Part shown: piece by piece, positions 10,679 to 19,452 of the stretch
How the letters are laid out: every line of letters begins with the position of its first letter
Numbering within the stretch: the first letter of the stretch is position 1
Assembly (NCBI GenBank): GCA_020637515.1
Contig: JACKKG010000001.1
Location: forward strand, 3,226,235 to 3,290,234
Direction of reading: 5' to 3'
DNA: 64,000 nt
Source of the DNA: Rhodobacter sp.
GTDB lineage: Bacteria > Pseudomonadota > Alphaproteobacteria > Rhodobacterales > Rhodobacteraceae
Translations under genes and position numbers: made by a program
Notes under the pieces: model-generated
Databases searched by the model: none
Seen by the model: only the letters and a program-made list of their open reading frames with translations
Told to the model about the DNA's origin: nothing

Positions 10679-11536
10679 TCATGCCAGCCCCCAGATCGCC
10701 CGCGCCTCATCGGCCGAGGCCACGCCGCGCCCCGCCTCGTGCGCGATGCGTGCCAGCGCCCCCACCAGAGCCCCGTTGCCGGGCGCGCGCGCGCCGTCCG
10801 GCATGTAGAACGTGTCCTCGACCCCGGTGCGCAAATGGCCGCCCAGTTCGGCGACCCGCGCGTGAACCGGCCAGATCTCGGTCCGGCCGATCAGCGTGGC
10901 CTGCCAGGTCGCGCCCGCGGGCAGGTAGCGCACCAGCACATCCAGCAGCGCGACGTCGGCCGGCATCCCCGACGCCACCCCCATCACCAGATTGACCTGC
11001 GGACGCGACACCATGCCGACCTCGGCGAACATGCCGACCGAGCGCACGATGCCGGTGTCGAAGCACTCGAACTCGGGTCGGGTGCCGACCTCGTTCATTG
11101 CCGCGACGATCTCGGCCACTTTCTCGACCGGGTTGTCGAACAGCATTGGCGGCCAGGCCCAGCCGCCGCCCGAGCGGGTCTTCAGGTAATTGAGCGAACC
11201 GGCGTTGCAAGCGGCGATTTCCGGCCGACCGGCACGGATGCAGGCGATGGGGCCCGACTGATCGCGTCCGACGGTGCCGGTGGTGAAGTTCAGGATCACG
11301 CCCGGACAGGCGCCGCGGATGGCCTCGGCGATCTCGACCGCCAGCGCGGGGTCCCAACTGGGCAAATGCCCGCGCCCCGCCCCCTGCTGGCGGAAATGCA
11401 CGTGCATGCAGGCCGCGCCCGCGTCCCAGGCCTCGTGCGCCGAGGCCGCCAGTTCCTCGGGCGTCACCGGCACGGGGTGTTCGCGCGGGTCGGTCAGAAC
11501 GCCGGTCAGCGCGCAGGTGATGATGGCTTTCGACAT
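10679..11536 (-). CDS. BKACE family beta-keto acid cleavage enzyme (DUF849)
   Basis: A 285-residue Zn-dependent TIM-barrel enzyme that condenses a beta-keto acid with acetyl-CoA and cleaves it to acetoacetate and a new acyl-CoA. The family marks are the N-terminal ITCALTGV, the metal-binding CMHVHFR (about residues 44-50), the glycine-rich NFTTGTVG, and the FECFDTG segment. GGAGG lies six bases before the ATG. It is the first gene of the leftward cluster, 34 bases ahead of the carboxylase beta gene, and starts opposite a TetR gene with a palindromic operator between them. The acetoacetate it releases could feed the acetoacetate-CoA ligase at 13.3-15.2 kb. Confidence 0.92.
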   Translation of the reverse strand: MSKAIITCALTGVLTDPREHPVPVTPEELAASAHEAWDAGAACMHVHFRQQGAGRGHLPSWDPALAVEIAEAIRGACPGVILNFTTGTVGRDQSGPIACIRAGRPEIAACNAGSLNYLKTRSGGGWAWPPMLFDNPVEKVAEIVAAMNEVGTRPEFECFDTGIVRSVGMFAEVGMVSRPQVNLVMGVASGMPADVALLDVLVRYLPAGATWQATLIGRTEIWPVHARVAELGGHLRTGVEDTFYMPDGARAPGNGALVGALARIAHEAGRGVASADEARAIWGLA

Positions 11537-11579
11537 GCGGTCCTCCAGTTTGGGCAAAGCGTAGCGCCGGCCGGGAAAC

Positions 11580-11597
11580 CAAGCAAGTGCTTGCTTG
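11580..11597. promoter_or_regulatory. probable TetR operator between divergent genes
   Basis: A perfect inverted repeat, CAAGCAAG-TG-CTTGCTTG, lies in the 93-base gap between the BKACE gene and the divergent TetR regulator gene. Its length and 2-base centre are typical of TetR family operators, so it probably controls both the catabolic cluster and the regulator. Confidence 0.7.
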
Positions 11598-11629
11598 TTT
11601 TCCGCCGCGTCACCGCTTAGCGTGCCGCC

Positions 11630-12250
11630 ATGAGCACGCCCCTGTTCGATCCCGACAACGCCCGCGACCGGCTGCTGGCCGGCGCCGCGCGGCTGTTTCA
11701 CGTCAAGGGGTATGCCGCCACCACCGTGCGCGCGATCGGCGCCGAGGTCGGCATCCTCTCGGGCAGCCTGTTCCACCACGTCCGCAGCAAGGAAGACTTG
11801 CTCTTTCAGGTCATGGAACGGGTGATCGGCGCGATGCTGCGCGATCTGGGGCAAGCCCTGGCCACCGCCGCGGGCCCGCGTGACCGCCTGCGCGCGCTTG
11901 TGCATGTCGAACTGGCCTATCTCCACGGACCGGCGGCGGACGCAACGGCGGTTCTGTTCCACGAATGGCGCGCCCTGTCCGAGGACCGCCGCGCGGTGCT
12001 GCTGGCTGGGCGCGACGCCTATTTCGCCCGCTGGCACCAGGTCCTGACCGAGGCCCGCTCGCGGGGCCTGATCCACGCCGAACCGGCCGCGGCCCGCCAG
12101 CTTCTGCACGGCGCGCTGGCCTGGACCAGCTACTGGTTCCGCCCGGACGGCCCGATGGACCTGGACGGGCTGACGGATCAGGTGATGGCGATGATCGCGC
12201 CGCCGCCCGCCCTCGCCCCCGCCCGCGCGCCCAACCCGCCGGTTTCTTGA
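11630..12250 (+). CDS. TetR/AcrR family transcriptional regulator
   Basis: A 206-residue repressor with the TetR helix-turn-helix (RAIGAEVGILSGSLFHHVRS, about residues 32-51) and a helical ligand-binding domain of normal size. It is transcribed away from the BKACE-carboxylase-dehydrogenase cluster, with a perfect palindrome in the shared promoter region, so it very likely represses that cluster until an acyl-CoA or related catabolic intermediate binds. Its C terminus is alanine/proline-rich. The inducer cannot be named from sequence. Confidence 0.93.
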   Translation: MSTPLFDPDNARDRLLAGAARLFHVKGYAATTVRAIGAEVGILSGSLFHHVRSKEDLLFQVMERVIGAMLRDLGQALATAAGPRDRLRALVHVELAYLHGPAADATAVLFHEWRALSEDRRAVLLAGRDAYFARWHQVLTEARSRGLIHAEPAAARQLLHGALAWTSYWFRPDGPMDLDGLTDQVMAMIAPPPALAPARAPNPPVS

Positions 12251-12312
12251 CAGGCCGCACCGAGGCGGCGCAGGCTGTCCACCTGCGCCGGGGGGGGGAA
12301 CACGCGACCGCC

Positions 12313-13134
12313 ATGACCGATCCGCCGAAACCACCCGCGCCCTGGGCCGCCTCTGGCCGCCACGACGGCCGGCCGCCCCCTTTGGGCGCGACACTGGTGT
12401 TGCTGGTCTTGTGGATGACCCTGACCGCGCTGGGGGTCATGCCGGTGGACCTGGCCGCCCAAAGCCCGCTGGGGGCGCTGGGGCAACCGCCCATTCCCCA
12501 GGTGCTGGCGCTGGTGCTGATGCTAGGGGCGATCGGCGTTTTCGGCTGGCGCGGGATCGGGCTGGGGCGCGCCGTCCCGGGCACCGCCCGGCTGATGTGG
12601 CTGCCGTGGCTTTATCTGCCGCTGTTCGCGCTGGCGATGCTGGCGGCGGGCGGCGCGCCGCCGCTGGCCGTGCTGTTGCCGATGGCGCTGGTCATGCTGC
12701 TGGTCGCGCTGTCCGAGGAGCTGATGTTTCGCGGCCTGCTCTATCCCGCGTTGCGCCAGCGGCTTCGCGTCTGGCCCGCGATCTGGACGAGTTCCGCGTT
12801 GTTCGGCGCGGTGCATCTGCTGAACGCGCTGCGTCACGGCGACTGGGCGGCCTCGGGCACGCAGGCGGTGACGGCGACCGGCACCGGGCTGCTGCTGATA
12901 GCCCTGCGGCTGCGGCGCGGGTCGATCTGGCCGGCGGTTCTCTATCACATGCTGTGGAACATCGGCGTCTTCGGCATGGCCGCGAACACACCCGAGGGGC
13001 CCTTGACCGCGCCGCTTCCCCCGACCGAACCCGCGACGCTGATCTTGCCCGCGCTGCTGGTCGTGCCGAACGTCGTCTACGCGCTGTTCCTGCTCAGGCG
13101 GGCCCGAGACGGCGACCTGCCCGGCGACCGATAG
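12313..13134 (+). CDS. CPBP family intramembrane metalloprotease
   Basis: A 273-residue membrane protein with about seven hydrophobic segments. It carries the three ABI/CPBP (Rce1-like) motifs: SEELMFRG (EExxxR), FGAVHLLN (FxxxH) and YHMLWN (HxxxN), which together hold the glutamate and histidines of the active site. Bacterial members cleave or process membrane proteins or peptides, but their substrates are mostly unknown. The ATG at 12313 is chosen because the upstream open frame overlaps the TetR gene. It sits between the TetR gene and a tRNA gene, with no evident link to either. Confidence 0.88.
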   Translation: MTDPPKPPAPWAASGRHDGRPPPLGATLVLLVLWMTLTALGVMPVDLAAQSPLGALGQPPIPQVLALVLMLGAIGVFGWRGIGLGRAVPGTARLMWLPWLYLPLFALAMLAAGGAPPLAVLLPMALVMLLVALSEELMFRGLLYPALRQRLRVWPAIWTSSALFGAVHLLNALRHGDWAASGTQAVTATGTGLLLIALRLRRGSIWPAVLYHMLWNIGVFGMAANTPEGPLTAPLPPTEPATLILPALLVVPNVVYALFLLRRARDGDLPGDR

Positions 13135-13157
13135 GGCCCGCGCGATCCCTTCGGGGG

Positions 13158-13243
13158 TGGTAGCCGCTGTGGGACTCGAACCCACACGCCCCAAAGGGCA
13201 ACGGATTTTAAGTCCGGTCTGTCTACCATTCCAGCAAGCGGCC
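13158..13243 (-). tRNA. tRNA-Leu (anticodon UAA)
   Basis: The minus strand folds as a class II tRNA. The acceptor stem is GGCCGCT/AGCGGCT (first pair G-U), with D-loop GGAATGGTAGA, anticodon loop CTTAAAA with anticodon TAA, a long variable arm, T-arm GTGGG-TTCGAGT-CCCAC, and encoded CCA. The long variable arm and anticodon identify leucine. Confidence 0.95.
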
Positions 13244-13275
13244 CCCGAACCGTCATAGCAGCCCCGCGCGCGGGC

Positions 13276-15222
13276 TCAAGCCCGTTCCCGGGACCAGCGG
13301 ACATACCAGTCGAAACAGCCCGGATTCGCCATGGAATCGCGGTTCACCACCGTCGCGGGATCGCCACCCAGAAGCAGCTTCTTCACCGGCACCTCCAGCT
13401 TCTTGCCGGACAGGGTGCGCGGGATCTCGGGGGCGGCAACGATCGCGTCGGGCATGAAGCGCGGCGAGACCTGGGTGCGGATCGCCTGCCGGATCGCATC
13501 GCGCAGCGCGTCGTCCAGCACGACCCCGGCGGCGGGCACCACGAACAGCGGCATGAAGCTGTCGCGCCCCAGATACTCGCAATCCACGACGAGCGAATCG
13601 GCGACGGCCTCCAACCCCTCGACCGCGCGATAGATCTCGGACGAGCCCAGCCTGAGACCGTGGCGGTTGATCGTCGCATCCGAACGCCCGTAGATCACCG
13701 CGCCCCCGCCCGAGGTGATCTCGATCCAGTCGCCATGGCGCCAGACCCCGGGGAAGGTGTCGAAATAGCTGTCGATGTAGCGGGCATTCCCGGGATCGTT
13801 CCAGAAACGAAGCGGCATCGCGGGCAGCGGCTCGGTGCAGACCAGCTCGCCCACGGTGTCGAAGACCTCGACCCCGGCTTCATCGTAGGCGCGCACCGCG
13901 TTGCCCAGGAACCGGCACTGCATCTCGCCGGCCCGCACCGGCAGCATCGGATTGCCGCCGACAAAGGCCCCGGCCAGATCGGTGCCGCCGGACAAGGGCG
14001 CAAGCCACAGGTCCGACTTGACCGAGGCATAGATCCAGTCATAGCCCTCGGGGCTGAGCGGCGAACCGGTGGAGCCCAGATGCCTGAGCGCGGACAGGTC
14101 CAGCGTGCGCGGCTCGATCCCGGCCTTCAGGCAGGTCTGAAAAAAGGCCGCCCCCGCGCCCAGATGCGTCAGGCGCTCGGTCGCGGCCATGCGCCACAGC
14201 GCCATCAGGTCGGGATACGCGGGCGCGCTGTCGAACAGCACCACAGCCGCGCCGTTCATCAGGGCGAAGAACTGCGTGTTCCACATGATCCAGCCCGACG
14301 AGGTGAGCCAGCAATAGCGCGACCGGGCGTCCAGATCCATGTGCAGGGCGCATTTCGCGCATTCCAGCAAGATGCCGCCCTGGCCATGCACGATCGGTTT
14401 CGGATTGCCCGTCGTGCCCGAGGAATAGACGATCCACAGAGGCTGATCGAAGGGCACGTCCACGGGGGCGACGCGCGCCGCGCCGCGCAGGCTGTCCCAT
14501 GGGGCCCACCCCGGCGCCAGACCGTTCAGACCGGGCACCATGACGCGGTGCTGCAACCCGGGCAATGCGGCCGCGATGCCCTCGATCTGCGCGCGCTTGT
14601 CCACGGGCTTTCCCGCCAGCAGATAGCTGTCCTGCGCGATCAGCACCTTGGGGTCGATCTGCCGGAACCGGTCCAGAACCGCCGTATCGCCCATGTCGGG
14701 CGCCGCCAGCGACCAGATCGCGCCCAGGCTCACGGTCGCCAGGAACGCGATCATCGCCTCGGTCGTGTTGGGCAGGATGGCGACCACCCGGTCCCCCGGC
14801 CCCACCCCCAGCGCCCTGAGACCGGCCGCAACCTGCCCCACCCGGTCCGCCAGCGCCGCCCAGGTCAGGCTCTGGCGGCCAAAGGTCTCGGAGACCAGCA
14901 CCAGCGCCTCGTCGTCGGGGCGCGTCGCGGCGTGGGACAGGACCTGCGCGGCCAGGTTCACGCGCGCCCCGGGAAACCAGTCCGCCCCCGGCATGGCACG
15001 CCGCCCCAGCACCACGTCCCGATCGTGCACCTGCAACCCGAAAAAGTCGATGATCGAGGTCCAGAACCCTTCGAGATCGGCCACCGACCACGCCCACAGC
15101 GCCTGGTAATCGGCGAACGCCAGGCCCCGCTCCTGTTCGAGCCAGCGCATGTAGGCGGCCATGCGGGTCGCGGCGGCGCGTTCGGGCGTCGGCGCCCAGA
15201 GGATGGGCCTGGGATCGGGCAT
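13276..15222 (-). CDS. acetoacetate--CoA ligase (acetoacetyl-CoA synthetase)
   Basis: A 648-residue ANL superfamily enzyme that activates acetoacetate with ATP and CoA. The P-loop YSSGTTGNPKPIVHGQGG is near residue 270, and APLSGGTDLAGAFVGGNPML and the C-terminal LSGKKLEVPVKKLLLGG mark the acetoacetyl-CoA synthetase branch. The length is normal. The ATG at 15222 is fixed by a strong GAGGAGG nine or ten bases upstream. It diverges from an acyl-CoA synthetase gene across a 167-base gap that must hold both promoters. It would recover acetoacetate from BKACE reactions, leucine breakdown or polyhydroxybutyrate turnover. Confidence 0.93.
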   Translation of the reverse strand: MPDPRPILWAPTPERAAATRMAAYMRWLEQERGLAFADYQALWAWSVADLEGFWTSIIDFFGLQVHDRDVVLGRRAMPGADWFPGARVNLAAQVLSHAATRPDDEALVLVSETFGRQSLTWAALADRVGQVAAGLRALGVGPGDRVVAILPNTTEAMIAFLATVSLGAIWSLAAPDMGDTAVLDRFRQIDPKVLIAQDSYLLAGKPVDKRAQIEGIAAALPGLQHRVMVPGLNGLAPGWAPWDSLRGAARVAPVDVPFDQPLWIVYSSGTTGNPKPIVHGQGGILLECAKCALHMDLDARSRYCWLTSSGWIMWNTQFFALMNGAAVVLFDSAPAYPDLMALWRMAATERLTHLGAGAAFFQTCLKAGIEPRTLDLSALRHLGSTGSPLSPEGYDWIYASVKSDLWLAPLSGGTDLAGAFVGGNPMLPVRAGEMQCRFLGNAVRAYDEAGVEVFDTVGELVCTEPLPAMPLRFWNDPGNARYIDSYFDTFPGVWRHGDWIEITSGGGAVIYGRSDATINRHGLRLGSSEIYRAVEGLEAVADSLVVDCEYLGRDSFMPLFVVPAAGVVLDDALRDAIRQAIRTQVSPRFMPDAIVAAPEIPRTLSGKKLEVPVKKLLLGGDPATVVNRDSMANPGCFDWYVRWSRERA

Positions 15223-15389
15223 GGTCGTGTCTCCTCCTCGCTCGGTCACGCAATTGGTCGCGCGGAACGCAACGTCATGCAAGCGCCCGCGGTCGTGACG
15301 CAGGGTCACGGACCCGGCACCAGCATGCCGGCGCGCTTGACCGCTCACGCCGTTGCGCTAGGCATAGACCCATCCAGAGGAGGACAGAC

Positions 15390-17033
15390 ATGCTTGGCCA
15401 GATGATGAACCAGCCGCTGCTGATCAGCAGCCTGCTGACCCACGCCGAACGCCATCACGGCAACCGCGAGATCGTCTCGCGCCGGGTCGAAGGGGACCTC
15501 CATCGCTACACCTATCGCGACCTTGCCCGGCGCGCGCGGCAGATGGCAAATGCGCTCGAAACGCTGGGGATCGCCGCGACCCAGCGGGTCGGCACGCTGG
15601 CGTGGAACGGCTACCGGCACATGGAACTCTATTACGCCGCGTCGGGTGCCGGCATGGTGTTGCACACGCTGAACCCGCGTCTGCACCCCGATCAACTGTT
15701 GTGGATCGCCGACAATGCGGGCGACCAGGCGATCTTTTTCGATGCCACCTTCCTGCCCCTGATCGAAGCCACGGCCGCGCGCTATGCCACGGTCAAGCAC
15801 TTCGTGCTGATGGGTGACCGCAACCTGATGCCCGCCCAGACCGGCATCCCGAACCTGCTCTGCTACGAGGACCTGATCGACGCCGCGTCGGACCGCTACA
15901 CCTGGCCCCAGCTCGACGAGAACCAGGCGTCGTCGCTGTGCTATACCTCGGGCACGACGGGCAACCCCAAGGGCGTGCTCTACGCGCACCGCTCGACCGT
16001 GCTGCACGCGTTTGCCTCGATCGCGCCGGATGCGCTGAACCTGAGTTCGCGCGACGCGATCCTGCCGGTGGTGCCGATGTTCCACGTCAACGCCTGGGGC
16101 CTGCCCTACGCCGCCTGCATGGTTGGCGCAAAGGTGGTCTTCCCGGGCCCGGCGATGGACGGCAAGTCGCTGCACGACCTGTTCGAAAACGAGGGCGTCA
16201 CCGTCTCGGCCGGGGTTCCGACCGTCTGGCAGGGACTGCTGGCCCATACCGAGGCGAACGGCCTCACCTTCAGCACCATGAAGCGCACCGTGATCGGCGG
16301 TTCGGCCTGCCCGCCCGCGATGCTGAAGATGTTCGAGGACCGCCACAACGTGCAGGTGCTGCACGCCTGGGGCATGACGGAAATGTCGCCGCTTGGCACC
16401 GTGTGCACCCTCAAGGGCGGGCAAGAGGACCTGACCGCCGCCGAGAAATTCACCGTTCAGTCCAAACAGGGGCGGGCGATCTTCGGCGTCGACATGAAGA
16501 TCGTCGACGCGGATGGCGTGGAACTGCCCTGGGATGGCAAGACCTCGGGCGAACTGCTGGTGCGCGGGCCCTGGATCCTGGACAGCTACTTCAATCGCCA
16601 CGGCGAGGACACGCTGCGCTTCGACGCCGCCGGGCTGGGCTGGTTCCCCACGGGCGACGTATCGACCATCGACCCCGACGGCTTCATGCAGATCACCGAT
16701 CGCACCAAGGACGTGATCAAGTCGGGCGGCGAATGGATCTCGTCGATCGACCTGGAAAACATCGCCATGGGCCACCCGGCGGTGGCGATGGCGGCCTGCA
16801 TCGCGGCAAAACATCCCAAATGGGACGAACGCCCGCTGCTGATCGTGATGAAAAAGCCCGGCGCCGAAACCAGCAAAGAGGACATTCTGGCCTATTTCGA
16901 CGGCAAGATCGCCAAATGGTGGCTGCCGGACGACGTCGTCTTCGTCGATGCGATTCCGCTGGGGGCGACCGGCAAGATGCAGAAAAACAAGCTGCGCGAG
17001 GACTTCAAGGATTATGTCCTTCCGACCGCGTGA
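15390..17033 (+). CDS. fatty acyl-CoA synthetase (AMP-dependent, DmdB-like candidate)
   Basis: A 547-residue acyl-CoA ligase. The P-loop LCYTSGTTGNPKGVLYAHRS is at about residues 185-204, then HAWGMTEMSPLG, the hinge region GDVSTIDPDGFMQITDRTKD, and the C-terminal catalytic lysine in ATGKMQKNKLRE. The N terminus MLGQMMNQPLLISSLLTHAE resembles marine rhodobacterial medium-chain ligases, including methylmercaptopropionate ligase DmdB, but substrate cannot be read from sequence alone. A GAGGAGG lies about eight bases before the ATG. A G/C-rich hairpin with a T-run follows the stop codon. Confidence 0.9.
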   Translation: MLGQMMNQPLLISSLLTHAERHHGNREIVSRRVEGDLHRYTYRDLARRARQMANALETLGIAATQRVGTLAWNGYRHMELYYAASGAGMVLHTLNPRLHPDQLLWIADNAGDQAIFFDATFLPLIEATAARYATVKHFVLMGDRNLMPAQTGIPNLLCYEDLIDAASDRYTWPQLDENQASSLCYTSGTTGNPKGVLYAHRSTVLHAFASIAPDALNLSSRDAILPVVPMFHVNAWGLPYAACMVGAKVVFPGPAMDGKSLHDLFENEGVTVSAGVPTVWQGLLAHTEANGLTFSTMKRTVIGGSACPPAMLKMFEDRHNVQVLHAWGMTEMSPLGTVCTLKGGQEDLTAAEKFTVQSKQGRAIFGVDMKIVDADGVELPWDGKTSGELLVRGPWILDSYFNRHGEDTLRFDAAGLGWFPTGDVSTIDPDGFMQITDRTKDVIKSGGEWISSIDLENIAMGHPAVAMAACIAAKHPKWDERPLLIVMKKPGAETSKEDILAYFDGKIAKWWLPDDVVFVDAIPLGATGKMQKNKLREDFKDYVLPTA

Positions 17034-17040
17034 TCAGGCC

Positions 17041-17069
17041 GAGGGGGGGGGCGTCGCGCCCCCTCTTTT
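17041..17069 (+). terminator. rho-independent terminator after the acyl-CoA synthetase gene
   Basis: A G-run/C-run hairpin (GAGGGGG...GCG-TCG-CGCCCCCTC) is followed by TTTT, eight bases after the stop codon. Confidence 0.75.
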
Positions 17070-17162
17070 CCGCGCGGCTCCCCCGCCCGGAGCGATCGTT
17101 CCAGAACGAAGGGGGCCGTTAACGCGGCGTTAACCCTGCCCCCGCGCCGCGCCCCTTCTTTG

Positions 17163-17210
17163 TGCCGGAAATATCCTCGGGGGTTCCAAGGGGGTGGAAA
17201 ACCCCCTTGG
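17163..17210. repeat. intergenic hairpin element (AAATATCCTCGGGGG type)
   Basis: A lead-in GGAAATATCCTCGGGGGTT is followed by a perfect 10-bp stem CCAAGGGGGT/ACCCCCTTGG with a 5-base loop. The lead-in and stem are relatives of those at 25.87-25.92 kb. The stem could form on either strand. Confidence 0.6.
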
Positions 17211-17260
17211 CCCGCAGCCGCCACGGGCGGGCGGTCCCGGAACCGCGCGGCGCCAACGCC

Positions 17261-17288
17261 AGGGGCCGCCCCTGACGGGACGGCCCCT
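17261..17288 (-). terminator. candidate terminator of the Hint/RTX gene
   Basis: An inverted repeat AGGGGCCG/CGGCCCCT separated by 12 bases lies about 20 bases past the stop codon of the minus-strand Hint/RTX gene. No clear T-run follows, so the call is tentative. Confidence 0.45.
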
Positions 17289-17310
17289 CGTTGCGGCGAC
17301 CGGGACGCGA

Positions 17311-18840
17311 TCAGGCCGCGAACAGCACCTTCGCCTCGGCCCCCGACAGCACCGGGCGCGCCGCGGCAAAGCCCTGGCGGCCGGCCTCGGTGCCCAGCGC
17401 CGGGAACAGGCCCAGCAACTCCTCGCGGGTCGCCGTGTCCAGCGCGTTCAGCACCGCCTCGGCCGGCTGGAAGCTTTCGCTCCAGGCGCCCTCGGCGCGG
17501 ATGATCTCGTGCGAGTCGCACATCACGTGGATGTAGCTGACCGGCCCGACCGCGTCCTGCTGCACGCCCGGCAGGCCCAGCAGATCGGCGGCCGCCACCA
17601 GCACCTCGCGCTCGCCGAACATCAGCTCGGCGCGGGCGCCGGTGATCAGCATCCGGTGGCGCGGCGAGACGACGAGGTCGCGCTCGGGCAGGCCGCGGCC
17701 CAGCGCCCCGGCGGCGATCCGCACCGGCGCCACCGCCGGGCAGCGGGCGACCTCGGCCGCGCTGAGATCGCGCCGTCCGGTCCAGGCCAGCGGCTGGTAG
17801 CCGTTGTCGCGGGTCAGCACCCGGTCACCCGGTTGCAGGTCCTCGACCGCCACGAGGCCGCGCATCGTGTCGATCCGCATTCCCGGCGTAAAGCACAGGA
17901 TTTCCTCGAAATTCTCAAAATACATCCGGCTGCCGTCGGGGAAATCGACATAGCCCGACTTGGTCGTCGCACCCGGGAAACCGGTGCCGGTATAGGGCGT
18001 TTCCGAGGTCACCGTGACCACCGGCGCGGGATCGCCTGGCGCGCCCACCGGCAGGTCCAGCGTGTCGAACCCGTCCGAACCGTTCACCGTCCCCGTGGTC
18101 GAGGTCAGAACCTGCACCGTGTCGTCGCCCGAGCCGAGGTCGGTGCGCTCGATTTCCGCGAAGTTGATGGTCGCGGCCCCGTCCGAGATGGTGCCCATCT
18201 CGTCGCCGGTCAGAATCACGTTCAGATCCGAGGTGACATAGGACCCGTCGATCGTGTCACCGCCCACTTCGCCGGTCTCGCCGCCGACAATCTCGTGGTT
18301 GCCGAACGCGTCGTAGATCTCGAAGATGTCGTCGCCCGAGCCGCCCCAGGCGGTGTCGTTGCCCGAGCTGAGCATCAGCGTGTCGTTGCCGTAAGCGGCC
18401 TCGGGCTGGTCTTCGGGCGACAGGCCGCCGTGGTCGCCAGGGTTGTTGTCGCCGATGAGCAGGTCGTTGCCCGGCCCGCCGATCAGCAGGTCGTTGCCGC
18501 CGCCGCCGATCAGCTTGTCGTCGCCGTCGTTGCCGTAGAGCGTGTCCTCGCCCAGGTCGCCCCAGAGCGTGTCGTTGTCGGCGCCACCGCCCATCAGGTC
18601 GTTGCCGTCGCCGCCGAACAGCCAGTCGTCGCCGGCACCGCCGCCCACCGTATCGTCGCCGTAGCCGGCATAGACGGTATCGTTGCCACCGCCCGCGTCG
18701 ATGGCCGAACCGTCGTTACCGACCGTGTCGCCGTCGGCATCGGTATCGCCCGAGCGGATCACTTCGCCGGCGGCTGTCCCGTCGAAGATGTTCGACAGAA
18801 GGGGGTCGGGGATTTGCGGATTGTCGTCTCTCGGCGGCAT
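17311..18840 (-). CDS. Hint domain protein with RTX calcium-binding repeats, probably secreted
   Basis: A 509-residue acidic protein without a Sec signal peptide. About eight glycine-rich nonapeptide RTX units (GGxGxDxLx; about residues 48-132) bind calcium, and more GDD units follow. A Hint (hedgehog/intein) domain begins at Cys316 in LCFTPGMRIDTMRGLVAVED, with LQPGDRVLTRDNGYQPLAW and the later VSPRHRML block. RTX proteins of this type leave by type I secretion, whose C-terminal signal is usually uncleaved. AAGGAG lies about nine bases before the ATG at 18840. No type I transporter genes are adjacent. The family is abundant in Rhodobacteraceae and its role is unknown; the Hint domain suggests self-processing. 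Confidence 0.88.
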   Translation of the reverse strand: MPPRDDNPQIPDPLLSNIFDGTAAGEVIRSGDTDADGDTVGNDGSAIDAGGGNDTVYAGYGDDTVGGGAGDDWLFGGDGNDLMGGGADNDTLWGDLGEDTLYGNDGDDKLIGGGGNDLLIGGPGNDLLIGDNNPGDHGGLSPEDQPEAAYGNDTLMLSSGNDTAWGGSGDDIFEIYDAFGNHEIVGGETGEVGGDTIDGSYVTSDLNVILTGDEMGTISDGAATINFAEIERTDLGSGDDTVQVLTSTTGTVNGSDGFDTLDLPVGAPGDPAPVVTVTSETPYTGTGFPGATTKSGYVDFPDGSRMYFENFEEILCFTPGMRIDTMRGLVAVEDLQPGDRVLTRDNGYQPLAWTGRRDLSAAEVARCPAVAPVRIAAGALGRGLPERDLVVSPRHRMLITGARAELMFGEREVLVAAADLLGLPGVQQDAVGPVSYIHVMCDSHEIIRAEGAWSESFQPAEAVLNALDTATREELLGLFPALGTEAGRQGFAAARPVLSGAEAKVLFAA

Positions 18841-19452
18841 CGCGTTGTCTCCTTTTGGCCTGAAACCGGCCTTCTTGAACCATGCACCGGCCCTTGCCGG
18901 TCTTGACGGACTGACCGCCGTAGTGATGGAATGCTGAACACAAGTGGACGATCCAGGCGTTTGCCAAGATCTGGTCACAATCGGCGTTTCGCAAGAAACC
19001 CTTGGCAGCACCCCTTCCGGACCACCCCCATGGCCCGGCAGCCTTTTCAGGCCACAGATGATTATATCTGATCGGCGGCGAATCCCAAAGAAAATCAACG
19101 ATCGGTTAACGAAAGCCGGGCTCAGGGCGGAATCTCGTGCGTGCCGGCGCTGATGCTGTTTCCTGTTCGGAAACCGTGCACGTCGCATTTTCGCCGCATT
19201 CTTGCCAACTCGACGCCCGGAAACGGCCATTTCGCCGCCCCGACAGGCAAACGACCGCGCCGGCCCCCGGGATTGTTCGACCGGCTTCACCAAAGGCTCG
19301 GGCGCCCCGGTCGCCCCGCCACCCGCGTCCGGTGTTTCCGGTTCCGTCCGGAATCCGGGGCAATCGCCGAATTGTCGAGAGATTGGAAACAGCGGTGATT
19401 CGCGGTCCCCGGCGCGCGATTCGCCGCGCCGGCCGGGGATGGGGTGCGCGGA
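18841..19452. other. 612-base gap upstream of the Hint/RTX gene
   Basis: No convincing gene is seen. The part nearest the Hint/RTX gene is relatively A/T-rich and should hold its promoter. A 16-base inverted repeat CAGAT-GATTAT-ATCTG lies at 19055-19070, a candidate operator about 215 bases upstream of the start codon. Confidence 0.5.

Noticed and set aside
19055..19070. Lux box upstream of the Hint/RTX gene
   Set aside because: The inverted repeat is 16 bases with an A/T centre and does not match the 20-base lux box consensus; kept only as a candidate operator.
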